Below are positions 8,555 through 16,674 of a stretch of 22,001 nucleotides of DNA, piece by piece. The notes beneath the pieces are model-generated. The model did not search any database and was not told the DNA's origin. It was given only the letters and a program-made list of their open reading frames with translations. How positions within the stretch are numbered: position 1 is the first letter of the stretch; each line of letters starts with the position of its first letter. This stretch comes from a virus. The DNA is taken from positions 1 through 22,001 of the IMG/VR virus record IMGVR_UViG_3300020601_000088; one strand, 5' to 3'. The translations under genes were made by a program, and so were the position numbers.

Positions 8555-8587
8555 GTCAAAAGAATTTTACATGTCGGAGACTATTTT

Positions 8588-9343
8588 ATGGCACCACCTA
8601 ATTCCAGAGATACGCTAATTGATTATTGTAAGCGTCGTCTTGGCGATCCAGTCTTGGAAATTAACGTTGATGAGGACCAAATTGAAGATCGTATTGATGA
8701 AGCAATTCAATATTGGCAAGAATATCATTCAGATGCTACTATAAAGACTTATCTTAAGCACGTAGTAACTTTTACTGATGTTACAAATGAATATATTCCT
8801 ATTTCTTCAGATGTTCTTTATATATCTAAGCTTTTTCCAGTCGCAAGTACATTTTCTGGCTCACAAAATTTCTTTGATATTAAGTATCAAATGATGCTTA
8901 ACGATATTGCTGATCTCCAAAATTTTGCTGGAGATTTGGCTTATTATGATCAAATGCAACAATATCTTTCAATGCTAGATATGAAATTAAATGGTACACC
9001 ACAAACACACTGGTCTAGACATCAAGATAGACTGTATATTTTTGGCGATTTTGCTACAAAAGATATTATAGCAGGAGATTATTTGGTAGCAGAAGTTTAT
9101 ACTCTTATTGATCCCGATACTTATACATCGATCTATAACGATATGTGGCTTAAGGATTATTCTACGGCTCTCATTAAACAACAGTGGGGATCGAATCTTA
9201 TGAAATTTGAAGGAGTAATGTTGCCGGGTGGAGTAACATTTAATGGCAGACAAATGTACGATGATGCTACTACAGAAATTGAATCACTTAGACAAAGAAT
9301 TAGAGACGAGCACGAATTTCCAGCAGATTTTTTTGTAGGTTAA
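8588..9343 (+). CDS. 13: gp13-like neck (head completion) protein
   Basis: The product (251 aa; T4 gp13 is 309 aa) is the neck protein that, with gp14, completes the DNA-filled head and forms the site where the tail joins. The N-terminus (SRDTLIDYCKRRLGDPVLEI, then DEDQIEDRIDEAIQYWQEYH) is the pattern I recognise from gp13 of marine T4-like phages. Its place directly before gp14 fits as well. The start has a good CGGAGA site at about 8575 and a late promoter box upstream. No truncation is evident; marine homologues are generally shorter than in T4. Confidence 0.88.
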   Translation: MAPPNSRDTLIDYCKRRLGDPVLEINVDEDQIEDRIDEAIQYWQEYHSDATIKTYLKHVVTFTDVTNEYIPISSDVLYISKLFPVASTFSGSQNFFDIKYQMMLNDIADLQNFAGDLAYYDQMQQYLSMLDMKLNGTPQTHWSRHQDRLYIFGDFATKDIIAGDYLVAEVYTLIDPDTYTSIYNDMWLKDYSTALIKQQWGSNLMKFEGVMLPGGVTFNGRQMYDDATTEIESLRQRIRDEHEFPADFFVG

Positions 9344-9347
9344 CTTT

Positions 9348-9944
9348 ATGGCTCGTAATTTATATTTCTCTGAAAAGGTTAGATCAGAAATGGATCTATA
9401 CGAGAACCTCGTTATTGAGGCTCTTAAGATCTATGGACAGGATATCTATTACCTACCAAGAAGTTTAGTAAATGAAGATAAATTACTTGGAGACGACGTA
9501 GCATCTCTATTTCCTCATTCTCATAAAATTGAAATGTATATCGAGAATGTAGAAGGATTTGACGGTGAAGGTGATCTCTATACCCGTTTTGGCGTTGAAA
9601 TTAGAGATGAAGTAACACTAGTGGTGTCTAAGCAAAGATTTGCTACACAAGTAAGAAGACCAGATAATGCAATTGAAGTTGAGAGGCCGGCCGAAGGTGA
9701 CCTCATTTATATTCCTCTAACAAATAAAATGTTTCAAATTCAGCATGTTGAACATGAACAGCCATTTTATCAAATAGAAAATTTACCTGTCTATAAAATG
9801 CGTTGTACTCTGTTTGAATATAGTGGTGAAGATTTCGATACGGGAGTTCAAGGTATCGATGACATCGAAAGAAAATATGCATACCAGTATAAAGTGACTC
9901 TAAAAGCTCCTAGGAATGCAACTGGAACAGCGAGTATTACGTAA
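9348..9944 (+). CDS. 14: gp14-like neck protein, core part
   Basis: The 198-residue product matches the gp14 core: N-terminal NLYFSEKVRSEMDLYENLVIE, then IYYLPRSL, DVASLFPHSHKIEMYIENVEG and a DEVTLVVSKQRF strand, followed by a GDLIYIPLTNKMFQI strand. T4 gp14 shows the corresponding YYVPR, EGYEG, DEVTLSI and EGDLIYFP elements in the same order. It acts with gp13 in the neck. The protein is shorter than T4 gp14 (256 aa) and stops just after a TASIT strand. The next ORF starts in the overlapping TAATG and looks like its C-terminal continuation. The gene begins 4 bases after gp13. Confidence 0.88.
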   Translation: MARNLYFSEKVRSEMDLYENLVIEALKIYGQDIYYLPRSLVNEDKLLGDDVASLFPHSHKIEMYIENVEGFDGEGDLYTRFGVEIRDEVTLVVSKQRFATQVRRPDNAIEVERPAEGDLIYIPLTNKMFQIQHVEHEQPFYQIENLPVYKMRCTLFEYSGEDFDTGVQGIDDIERKYAYQYKVTLKAPRNATGTASIT

Positions 9945-11194
9945 TGGGTGTAGTAACTAGTTTAACAATTACAGATTCCGGAAATTACTATCAGTATAAT
10001 CCGTCTGTGCATTTGTCATTTCCTAATATCGATAGTGATTATGCCGGAATTGATAGCCAAGATTTTAAATTTGGTTATAGCTCCTTAGTACATGATTCTT
10101 CTAATACTAGTACTATTGCTACTCTTACAGATAGCTATGGTGGTATAAATCAACAAATTGCTGAGATAGCATTTTGGATTAAACCGACATTCATTGAAGC
10201 TTCTACAATTCTGTGGTCAGATGATTTTAGAATTGTTATGGATAGTTACGGTTATGCGGGTATGGTATTCAATGTTGATTCAACTATCTATCAAGATGCA
10301 CATGCAGTTGGAGTAACCCAAACTGTTTTTAATACGAGTCTTCCGCTTGATTCGGGTGCATGGAATTTTATTCATTTTGAATTATTAAAAAATACATTTA
10401 GAGCAAATGTTAATACACAAATAGGTCCAAGCACTAATGTAAATATTGAATTAAACCCACCTTATGATAGTGGTGACATTTTTAGAGTTGGTAAAGACTT
10501 AGCTAATATTTCTCCTATTGCTACTAAACCAGGAATTCAAATCCCAAGTAAAAGTTTTACTGGACAATTTGACCACTTTACATTTACAAAAAAATCTGCT
10601 CAACCTATCTTTGATAATATTTGGTCAACTCGAGTTCCTGTTGATAGCGATGATTACTATTATAACCAAGTTCCGGAAATTAAAGTTGGATTTGATTATA
10701 AAAGAGCCACTGCTCGAGCAACTATTGATAGCTCAATTGGAGAAGTAAATGGTTTATTTGTAATCGACGGAGGATTTGGTTATGATTCTGCACCTATTGT
10801 TACAATATCAAGCGGAAGATCTTTAAACTTTGATAGCTCATACGAAATTGGAGATAGTGTAACCCAGACTCTGTCTTCAGGTGTTATTATGAGAGGTGAG
10901 GTTCAGAGATATCAACTTGATTCTTCCAATGATTTAAATCGTTATCTATATCTTGCTCATGTGGGATCAGACGACGGTAAATTTACTACATTTACTGCAA
11001 GCAATCCTACAGTATTAAGTAGTCGACTTAGTAAAACAAATCCTTCCTATTCAATAGGTCTAGAAGTCATATCTGCTACTGAAATAAATACATTATCTGA
11101 AGGCGAACAGAATGAATTATTTACTGAACAATTTGTAGATGATTTCCTTGACTTTAGTGAAGATAACCCATTTGGTGATCCGGAGAATCAATAA
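9944..11194 (+). CDS. Probable detached gp14 C-terminal extension with LamG-like insertion (416 aa)
   Basis: The product begins with a beta repeat (VTSLTITDSGNYYQYNPSVHLS); a second copy of this type occurs at residues 265-290 (GLFVIDGGFGYDSAPIVTIS). Between them, residues about 41-218 look LamG/concanavalin-like (FGYSSLVHDSS, EIAFWIKPT, WNFIHFELLKN, FTGQFDHFTFTK). Residues 298-372 form another domain (EIGDSVTQTL, LYLAHVGSDDGKF). The acidic end (FVDDFLDFSEDNPFGDPE) resembles gp14 C-termini of marine T4-like phages as I recall them. The gene overlaps gp14 and gp15 by one base each (TAATG at both ends), implying translational coupling. It could be a neck-attached decoration or fibre protein, or the second half of a split gp14. 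Confidence 0.7.
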   Translation: MGVVTSLTITDSGNYYQYNPSVHLSFPNIDSDYAGIDSQDFKFGYSSLVHDSSNTSTIATLTDSYGGINQQIAEIAFWIKPTFIEASTILWSDDFRIVMDSYGYAGMVFNVDSTIYQDAHAVGVTQTVFNTSLPLDSGAWNFIHFELLKNTFRANVNTQIGPSTNVNIELNPPYDSGDIFRVGKDLANISPIATKPGIQIPSKSFTGQFDHFTFTKKSAQPIFDNIWSTRVPVDSDDYYYNQVPEIKVGFDYKRATARATIDSSIGEVNGLFVIDGGFGYDSAPIVTISSGRSLNFDSSYEIGDSVTQTLSSGVIMRGEVQRYQLDSSNDLNRYLYLAHVGSDDGKFTTFTASNPTVLSSRLSKTNPSYSIGLEVISATEINTLSEGEQNELFTEQFVDDFLDFSEDNPFGDPENQ

Positions 11195-11976
11195 TGTTTG
11201 GTACCTATTTCTATCATGAAAAGATTCGCAAGTCGGTTGCTATATTTGGGCGGCTTTTCAATAACATATATGTAGTTCGTAAAGATGCTGCAGGCGGTGT
11301 TCTTAATCAATTAAAAGTTCCTTTGGCATACGCACCGAAACAGAAGTATTTAGAGCGACTAAGAGAAAATAGTGATTTAAATAACGACACAAAAATTGCA
11401 GTCAAACTGCCACGCATGTCATTTGAAATTACTCAAATTAGTTATGATCTTACTCGACAATTGACAAAGGTAAGTAATTTTAAAACTTTAGGGTCAACAC
11501 CTCAGACTAGACAGAAGTTTTATTCGCCGGTACCGTATAATATTAATTTTCAGTTAAATATATACGCCAAAAGTCAGGATGATGCGTTACAAATTGTAGA
11601 ACAAATTTTACCTACATTTAATCCACAGTATACCTTGACTATTAAACCATTTGCTGAAAAATATCCTGACTTTAAAGAAGATATTCCTGTTATTATTACA
11701 GGCGTATCCTTTACCGATGATTATGATGCACCTATGGAACAACGTAGAACAATCATATATACATTAGAATTCGAAATGAAATTAAGTTTCTTTGGTCCTA
11801 TTGGTGAAGGTGAAGTTATTAGAAAATCTATTGCTGATGTGTATCTTATTAACCAAGATTCAGATAAATTATTAGAAACTATTACAATTAATCCTGATCC
11901 ATTAAATGTAATTGGATTACCAGACAGTGATTACGGATTTGATACAGAAATCGACTTAGCATTTGATAGTGCTTAA
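11194..11976 (+). CDS. 15: gp15-like tail completion and sheath stabiliser protein
   Basis: The 260-residue product (T4 gp15 is 272) forms the tail terminator ring that caps the finished tail tube and sheath and contacts the neck. Recognisable parts are the N-terminus (MFGTYFYHEKIRKSVAIFG, FNNIYVVRKD), the VPLAYAPKQKYLERL segment, and the LPRMSFEITQISYD motif, followed by PYNINFQLNIYAKSQDDALQIVEQILP. This is the standard gp15 pattern in T4-like phages. Its start overlaps the preceding stop as TAATG. It is followed not by gene 16 but by an inserted repeat protein. Confidence 0.9.
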   Translation: MFGTYFYHEKIRKSVAIFGRLFNNIYVVRKDAAGGVLNQLKVPLAYAPKQKYLERLRENSDLNNDTKIAVKLPRMSFEITQISYDLTRQLTKVSNFKTLGSTPQTRQKFYSPVPYNINFQLNIYAKSQDDALQIVEQILPTFNPQYTLTIKPFAEKYPDFKEDIPVIITGVSFTDDYDAPMEQRRTIIYTLEFEMKLSFFGPIGEGEVIRKSIADVYLINQDSDKLLETITINPDPLNVIGLPDSDYGFDTEIDLAFDSA

Positions 11977-11995
11977 AATTAATTAGGAGAATAAA

Positions 11996-12847
11996 ATGGC
12001 ACTCACACTTAGATCCACAAAAGGCTCAATGCTTACGCATACTGAAATGGATAATAATTTTACGTACCTTCAAGGATTGATTGGTGGTGTTTCAAATTTT
12101 GATTCCGGAAATGCATCACAATTGATTGATGCTGCATATATACAATCCAGACAAAGTTATGCATATGCTAGTTTAACCGGAGCGCCGAGCTTATCTACAG
12201 TTGCGACATCCGGATCATACACAGATCTAATTAACAGACCTGCTCTTGCTGCAGTATCTACCTCAGGATCATATAATGATCTAAGCAATACACCTACTCT
12301 CTTTAGTGGTGCATATGCAGACCTTACAGGTAAACCAGTCCTAGCAACTGTAGCAACTTCTGGATCATATAATGACTTATCTAATCAGCCTACACTTTTC
12401 AGTGGAGCATATGCAGACTTAACCGGCAAACCTACACTTGCAACTGTTGCTACTTCGGGATCGTATGATGATTTGACAGATACACCATCACTTTCTACCG
12501 TTGCAACAACAGGATTATATAGCAGTTTGGTCAATGCCCCAACTTTAGCAACTGTAGCTACTTCAGGCGCATATGCAGACTTAACCGGCACACCTACCTT
12601 ATCGACTGTAGCAACCTCTGGAAACTATGTTGATCTTTCAAATAAACCTGATCTTGGTAGAACTCAGCTTACTGTATATACAGTTGACACACTTCCTTCT
12701 GGTGGTTCAGAAGGTGAACTTATCTATGTACAAGATGGTGATGCAGGATCTCCTTGTCTAGCAGTGTTAGATGGAAATGGAGATTATTTGGTTGTTTCAA
12801 CTCTTGGATCTGCTGTTAGTACCGGTGGTGGTGGAGGTGGATTCTAA
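11996..12847 (+). CDS. Repeat-rich fibre-like virion protein inserted between gp15 and gp16 (283 aa)
   Basis: The N-terminus (LTLRSTKGSMLTHTEMDNNF) is a recurrent start of marine phage fibre-like structural proteins. A single DSA-family motif follows (LIDAAYIQSRQ, residues 43-53). Residues 57-220 contain ten tandem units of the form YxDLxxxPxLxTVATSGS. The C-terminal region (about 223-270: TVYTVDTLPSGGSEGELIYV, DGDAGSPCLAVLDGNGDYL) is a known-looking capping segment of marine phage virion proteins. The protein ends in a Gly-rich tail. An AGGAG ribosome-binding site precedes the ATG. A neck or head fibre, or a whisker-like appendage, is plausible; the precise role is not assignable. Confidence 0.75.
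   Translation: MALTLRSTKGSMLTHTEMDNNFTYLQGLIGGVSNFDSGNASQLIDAAYIQSRQSYAYASLTGAPSLSTVATSGSYTDLINRPALAAVSTSGSYNDLSNTPTLFSGAYADLTGKPVLATVATSGSYNDLSNQPTLFSGAYADLTGKPTLATVATSGSYDDLTDTPSLSTVATTGLYSSLVNAPTLATVATSGAYADLTGTPTLSTVATSGNYVDLSNKPDLGRTQLTVYTVDTLPSGGSEGELIYVQDGDAGSPCLAVLDGNGDYLVVSTLGSAVSTGGGGGGF
12164..12655 (+). repeat. Ten tandem units, 18 or 14 residues, of YxDLxxxPxLxTVATSG type
   Basis: The units run through residues 57-220 of the 283-residue protein. Seven interior units are 18 residues long and end in a variant of TVATSGS. Two (YNDLSNTPTLFSGA and YNDLSNQPTLFSGA) are 14 residues long and end in LFSGA. The last unit is cut short after KPDL. The alternation 14-18-14-18 in the middle suggests that a 32-residue (96-base) pair was duplicated as one block. 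Similar units are common in phage tail-fibre proteins. Confidence 0.85.
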
Positions 12848-12863
12848 AATCCATTAGAAAAAT

Positions 12864-13214
12864 ATGAGTGATATTGAAAATAAAAACGTACAAACAGACT
12901 ATGATTACTCACGCCAAACTTACTATGATCTCATAGAAAAAGGTAGAGAAAGTTTGGAAATGATGATTGAAGTTGCTCGAGAAAGTGAGCATCCAAGAGC
13001 ATATGAAGTTCTTTCTGGAATGATTAAAAATATATCTGATGTGAATGACAAGTTAATGGATCTGAATAAAAAACAAAAAGATATTAATAAGAATGAAGAG
13101 CCAAAAGAAATTGGCAATCAGACTACAAATAATCTTTATCTAACAACAGCAGATCTACAAAAAATGATGAATAGTGAAGATGAAAAATTAATTGATGTCA
13201 CTCCAACAGAATGA
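12864..13214 (+). CDS. 16: gp16-like small terminase subunit
   Basis: The 116-residue product (T4 gp16 is 164) is the small terminase, which regulates genome recognition and stimulates the large subunit during packaging. The central helical part (RESLEMMIEVARESEHPRAYEVL, then MIKNISDVNDKLMDLNKKQ) is a predicted coiled coil and is the conserved core of gp16 in marine T4-like phages. The C-terminus (TTNNLYLTTADLQKMM) is the probable segment for contact with gp17. Position immediately before gp17, overlapping it by 20 bases, supports the call. The ribosome-binding site (TTAGAAA) is weak. Confidence 0.88.
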   Translation: MSDIENKNVQTDYDYSRQTYYDLIEKGRESLEMMIEVARESEHPRAYEVLSGMIKNISDVNDKLMDLNKKQKDINKNEEPKEIGNQTTNNLYLTTADLQKMMNSEDEKLIDVTPTE

Positions 13215-14835
13215 TTCATATTTAGGAAACCCAAATGTAAAGAGAGACGGTGTTCTCCAGGTTTGGTCTCCCGAATTATTACAAGAATATAAGAGGTGTA
13301 TGACTAACCCCATATACTTTGCCGAAAATTATGTCAAGGTAATTTCACTTGATAGAGGTTTAGTACCGTTTAAACTATATCCCTATCAAAAAAAGATGTT
13401 TGGACATTTCAATGACCATCGTTTCTCAATCGTTCTTGCTTGCCGCCAGTCTGGAAAATCAATCTCGGCGTGTGCGTACCTCCTCTGGTATGCGCTCTTC
13501 CATCCGGAAAAAACAATTGCGGTTCTTGCGAACAAGGGGGCAACTGCTCGGGAAATGCTATCTCGTATCACGCTCATGCTGGAAAATGTTCCTTTCTTTT
13601 TACAGCCAGGTTCGAAGGCACTTAATAAGGGTTCATTAGAGTTTAGTAACAATTCACGTATTATCGCTGCTGCTACTAGTGGCAGCTCTATTCGGGGCAT
13701 GTCTGTCAACCTACTTTACCTAGATGAGTTTGCATTTGTAGAAAGAGCAAATGAATTTTATACCTCAACATATCCAGTTGTTTCAGCCGGTAAAAACACA
13801 AAGGTTATTATTACATCTACCGCTAACGGCATCGGCAACCAATTTCATAAAATTTGGGAAGGTGCAGTACAAAAAATTAATGAATTTATTTCATTTAGAG
13901 TCGATTGGTGGGATGTACCAGGAAGAGATGAGGAATGGAAAAAAGAAACTATATCAAACACAAGTCAGCTGCAGTTTGATCAAGAATTTGGCAACACCTT
14001 TTTTGGTACAGGTGATACACTTATTAATGCAGAAACTTTATTAGGATTTAGATCTGAACCATATATCAGAACGCTCGAAGGTGGTGATCTTCGAATATAT
14101 AGTGAACCAGTAAAAGGTCATAATTATATTATGACCGTAGATGTAAGTAAGGGAAGAGGACAGGACTATTCTACTTTTAACTTAATCGATATTAGCATTC
14201 GCCCATTTGCACAGGTGGCTGTTTATCGGAACAACACTATCTCTCCAATACTCTTCCCTAATATTATATATAAGTATGCGAAAGTCTACAATGAAGCTTA
14301 TGTAGTAATTGAATCAAATGACCAAGGAACTGTGGTTTGTAATGGTTTATATCACGATTTAGAATATGAAAATGTACATGTAGAATCTGCCATTAAAGCC
14401 AATGCTATCGGTATCGAAATTACTAGAAAAACAAAAAGACTTGGCTGTTCAGCAATTAAAGATATTATTGAAACCGGCAAATTAAAAATTGTCGATGATA
14501 ATACTATTATGGAAATTTCTACCTTTGAAGCAAAGGGACAATCATACGAAGCATCTGACGGAAATCATGATGATTTAATGATGAATTTAGTTATGTTTGG
14601 ATATTTTGCTTCAACACAATATTTTGGAGATATGACAGATATTAATCTAAAACAAATGCTGTTTGATCAACAAATGAAACAAATTGAAGATGATATGATT
14701 CCATTCGGTTTTATTGATGATGGTAATGATTATATTGAAGTATTAGAAAAAGGTGAGGATAATTGGCAAATTAAAGAATATGACCCGATGAGATCAACTA
14801 CAGATGGAGTATTCGATAAAGTTGAAGATTGGTAA
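13195..14835 (+). CDS. 17: gp17-like large terminase (packaging ATPase and nuclease)
   Basis: The 546-residue product (T4 gp17 is 610) powers DNA packaging through the portal and cuts the concatemer. ATPase motifs: Walker A CRQSGKS at residues 83-89, Walker B LLYLDE at 173-178, and the coupling motif TSTAN at 207-211. Nuclease acidic residues: Asp316 in IMTVDVSKG, Glu373 in VVIESND, and Asp459/Asp460 in GNHDDLMMN. All key residues are present, so the enzyme looks active. I chose the ATG at 13195 over the in-frame TTG one codon earlier. The gene overlaps the end of gp16 by 20 bases, implying coupled translation. The DNA around the Walker A region is GC-richer than the rest of the gene. Confidence 0.95.
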   Translation: MSLQQNDSYLGNPNVKRDGVLQVWSPELLQEYKRCMTNPIYFAENYVKVISLDRGLVPFKLYPYQKKMFGHFNDHRFSIVLACRQSGKSISACAYLLWYALFHPEKTIAVLANKGATAREMLSRITLMLENVPFFLQPGSKALNKGSLEFSNNSRIIAAATSGSSIRGMSVNLLYLDEFAFVERANEFYTSTYPVVSAGKNTKVIITSTANGIGNQFHKIWEGAVQKINEFISFRVDWWDVPGRDEEWKKETISNTSQLQFDQEFGNTFFGTGDTLINAETLLGFRSEPYIRTLEGGDLRIYSEPVKGHNYIMTVDVSKGRGQDYSTFNLIDISIRPFAQVAVYRNNTISPILFPNIIYKYAKVYNEAYVVIESNDQGTVVCNGLYHDLEYENVHVESAIKANAIGIEITRKTKRLGCSAIKDIIETGKLKIVDDNTIMEISTFEAKGQSYEASDGNHDDLMMNLVMFGYFASTQYFGDMTDINLKQMLFDQQMKQIEDDMIPFGFIDDGNDYIEVLEKGEDNWQIKEYDPMRSTTDGVFDKVEDW

Positions 14836-14838
14836 TAT

Positions 14839-14846
14839 TATAAATA
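14839..14846 (+). promoter_or_regulatory. T4-type late promoter box (TATAAATA)
   Basis: An exact TATAAATA, four bases after the gp17 stop and 59 bases upstream of the gp18 ATG. The expected transcript start is near 14852, leaving a leader of about 50 bases with an AGGGAAGA ribosome-binding site. It would give the highly produced sheath and tube proteins their own late transcript, ending at the hairpin after gp19. Confidence 0.78.
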
Positions 14847-14905
14847 ATGATAAGTTGACTAATCGTATTATGGAACCATATAATTTTTAATAGGGAAGAT
14901 AAAAA

Positions 14906-16660
14906 ATGGCACTTTCAACACCGTCTGCATCCCCAGCGGTAGTCGTCAAAGAAATAGATCTGACTGGTGGCGTTCCAAACGTACAGTCAACTACAGGCGC
15001 AATCGTAGGGAACTTTCGTTGGGGTCCAGTAGAGCAAAGAGTATTAGTAGACACAGAGGCTTCTCTTGTCAATACTTTTGCAACTCCGGATACCACAACG
15101 ACAATCGATTTTCATTCGGCATCTTATTTCCTTCGGTACTCTGGATCACTTCAAGTAGTACGGTCGGCTGATAGCGATGCCCGAAACGCTGTTTCAATTA
15201 TTGGCCAGACTGCTGCAGATTCTGCTGGAAGTCTTGGTGGAATTACTGTAAATAACGAAACAGACTTTAACTCACAAATTTCAAGTCTTAACGCAGCAAG
15301 TCAAACATTTATTGCTAAATATCCTGGAGCACTAGGAAACGGAATTAAAGTTTCTGTCTGTCCTCCAAGCTCAGCAGCGTTTACTGCATGGGATTATGCA
15401 CCATCATTTGATTTTGCTCCGTCCACATCAGACTTTGCTACCGCTATCGGTGCAACAAATGACGAAGTTCATATTGCTATTATCGATAGTGATGGTGAAT
15501 TTTCTGGAACAAGAGGTACAGTACTAGAAACATATCCTTTTGTATCAGTAGCCAGTAATGCAAAGAATAATGACGGCACTACAAACTATGCAGTAGATGT
15601 CATTAATGCGCGTTCAGATTACATTAAAATGATTGATTTTGATGCTGTATATTCAGCAGCTAATGCCGGTACAGCTGCAGCAAATAGTACTGCCTATAAC
15701 AGCGGTATTGTAACTGCAACTGATTATGCCTTTGCAAACGGAGTTAACTCCGGAACCTTTGGCACAGCAGAATATCTTAAAGGATATGATTTGTTTGAAG
15801 ATAAGGATCAAGTAGAAATCGACTTCTTGATTTCTCCTTCAATGGCAAGTCAAGAAGCACAAGCAACAATCGTGAATGACTTAACTGCTACAGCACAATC
15901 ACTTCGTAAGGATTGTGTGGTTACTGCAAGTCCAAATAGAAATGCTGTTGTAAATATTACAAATGCAAATACTATTGTAACTAATACAGTTACAACGGTA
16001 AATACGTTTACTAACTCATCATATTTGGTAGTTGATAACAACTTCCTTAAAATTTATGATAAGTATAACGATCAGTATATCCAAATTCCAGCTGCTTCTT
16101 CTACTGCAGGTATTATGGCAGCAACTGACCTTAATCGGGCTCCATGGTTCTCACCAGCAGGTTCACGTCGCGGTCAGTATCTTGGAATTACTGCAATTGC
16201 ATATTCGCCGACTAAAATTCAAAGAGATACACTCTATAAAGCAGGAATTAACCCAGTTGCAAATATTCCTGGTCAAGGTGTTCTACTATTCGGCGATAAA
16301 ACAAAGCTAAATAGACCTTCAGCTTTTGATAGAATTAACGTTCGTAGACTGTTCCTTATTCTAGAAAGAGCAATTGGTAAAGCAGCTGAGCAAGTAATGT
16401 TCGAGTTTAACGATGAGTTTACTCGTGCAGAATTTGTAAATATTGTTGAGCCAGTTCTCAGAGAAGTAAAAGGTCGCCGTGGTATTACAGACTTCCGTGT
16501 TATTGCAGACGCAACTAATAACACAGCGGAAGTTGTCGACCGCAACGAGTTCATTGCAAACATCTTCATCAAGCCAGCCCGTTCAATCAACTACGTAACA
16601 CTTAACTTCGTAGCTGTAAGATCTGGTGTTGACTTCGAAGAAGTTGTTGGCACAGTTTAA
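14906..16660 (+). CDS. 18: gp18-like contractile tail sheath protein
   Basis: The 584-residue product (T4 gp18 is 659) polymerises around the tail tube and contracts to drive injection. The N-terminus (SPAVVVKEIDLTGGVPNV, GAIVGNFRWGPVEQRVLV, then FHSASYFLRYSGSLQVVRS) is characteristic of T4-type sheath proteins. The conserved C-terminal domain, about residues 445-584, carries NPVANIPGQGVLLFGDKT, RINVRRLFLILERAIG and FEFNDEFTRAEF, and ends in a long strand used for inter-subunit meshing. The middle region is variable, as is usual in the family. An AGGGAAGA site and a late promoter box precede the ATG. C-ending codons are enriched at the 3' end, consistent with high expression. Confidence 0.95.
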   Translation: MALSTPSASPAVVVKEIDLTGGVPNVQSTTGAIVGNFRWGPVEQRVLVDTEASLVNTFATPDTTTTIDFHSASYFLRYSGSLQVVRSADSDARNAVSIIGQTAADSAGSLGGITVNNETDFNSQISSLNAASQTFIAKYPGALGNGIKVSVCPPSSAAFTAWDYAPSFDFAPSTSDFATAIGATNDEVHIAIIDSDGEFSGTRGTVLETYPFVSVASNAKNNDGTTNYAVDVINARSDYIKMIDFDAVYSAANAGTAAANSTAYNSGIVTATDYAFANGVNSGTFGTAEYLKGYDLFEDKDQVEIDFLISPSMASQEAQATIVNDLTATAQSLRKDCVVTASPNRNAVVNITNANTIVTNTVTTVNTFTNSSYLVVDNNFLKIYDKYNDQYIQIPAASSTAGIMAATDLNRAPWFSPAGSRRGQYLGITAIAYSPTKIQRDTLYKAGINPVANIPGQGVLLFGDKTKLNRPSAFDRINVRRLFLILERAIGKAAEQVMFEFNDEFTRAEFVNIVEPVLREVKGRRGITDFRVIADATNNTAEVVDRNEFIANIFIKPARSINYVTLNFVAVRSGVDFEEVVGTV

Positions 16661-16674
16661 GGAGGTAATGTAAA

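Noticed and set aside
11083-11090. AATAAATA within the 416-residue ORF as a promoter upstream of gp15
   Set aside because: It is not an exact TATAAATA, is internal to a coding region and lies over 100 bases from the gp15 start, which already has a TAATG coupling.
12164-12655. CRISPR-like array suggested by regular repeats
   Set aside because: The repeat is in-frame coding for a YxDLxxxPxLxTVATSG protein repeat, with no constant DNA repeat and no unique spacers.
13192-13194. TTG one codon before the ATG as the gp17 start
   Set aside because: The adjacent ATG at 13195 is the more usual start, and the extra residue has no support.
13386-13709. Possible overlapping genes on both strands inside gp17
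   Set aside because: The frames are open because of locally higher GC; the products have no recognisable motifs, and the gp17 frame contains all the conserved terminase residues.
16668-16673. ATGTAA start-stop minimal ORF before gp19
   Set aside because: The ATG is only about two bases from the GGAGG ribosome-binding site, too close for efficient initiation, while the gp19 ATG at 16675 is at a good distance.
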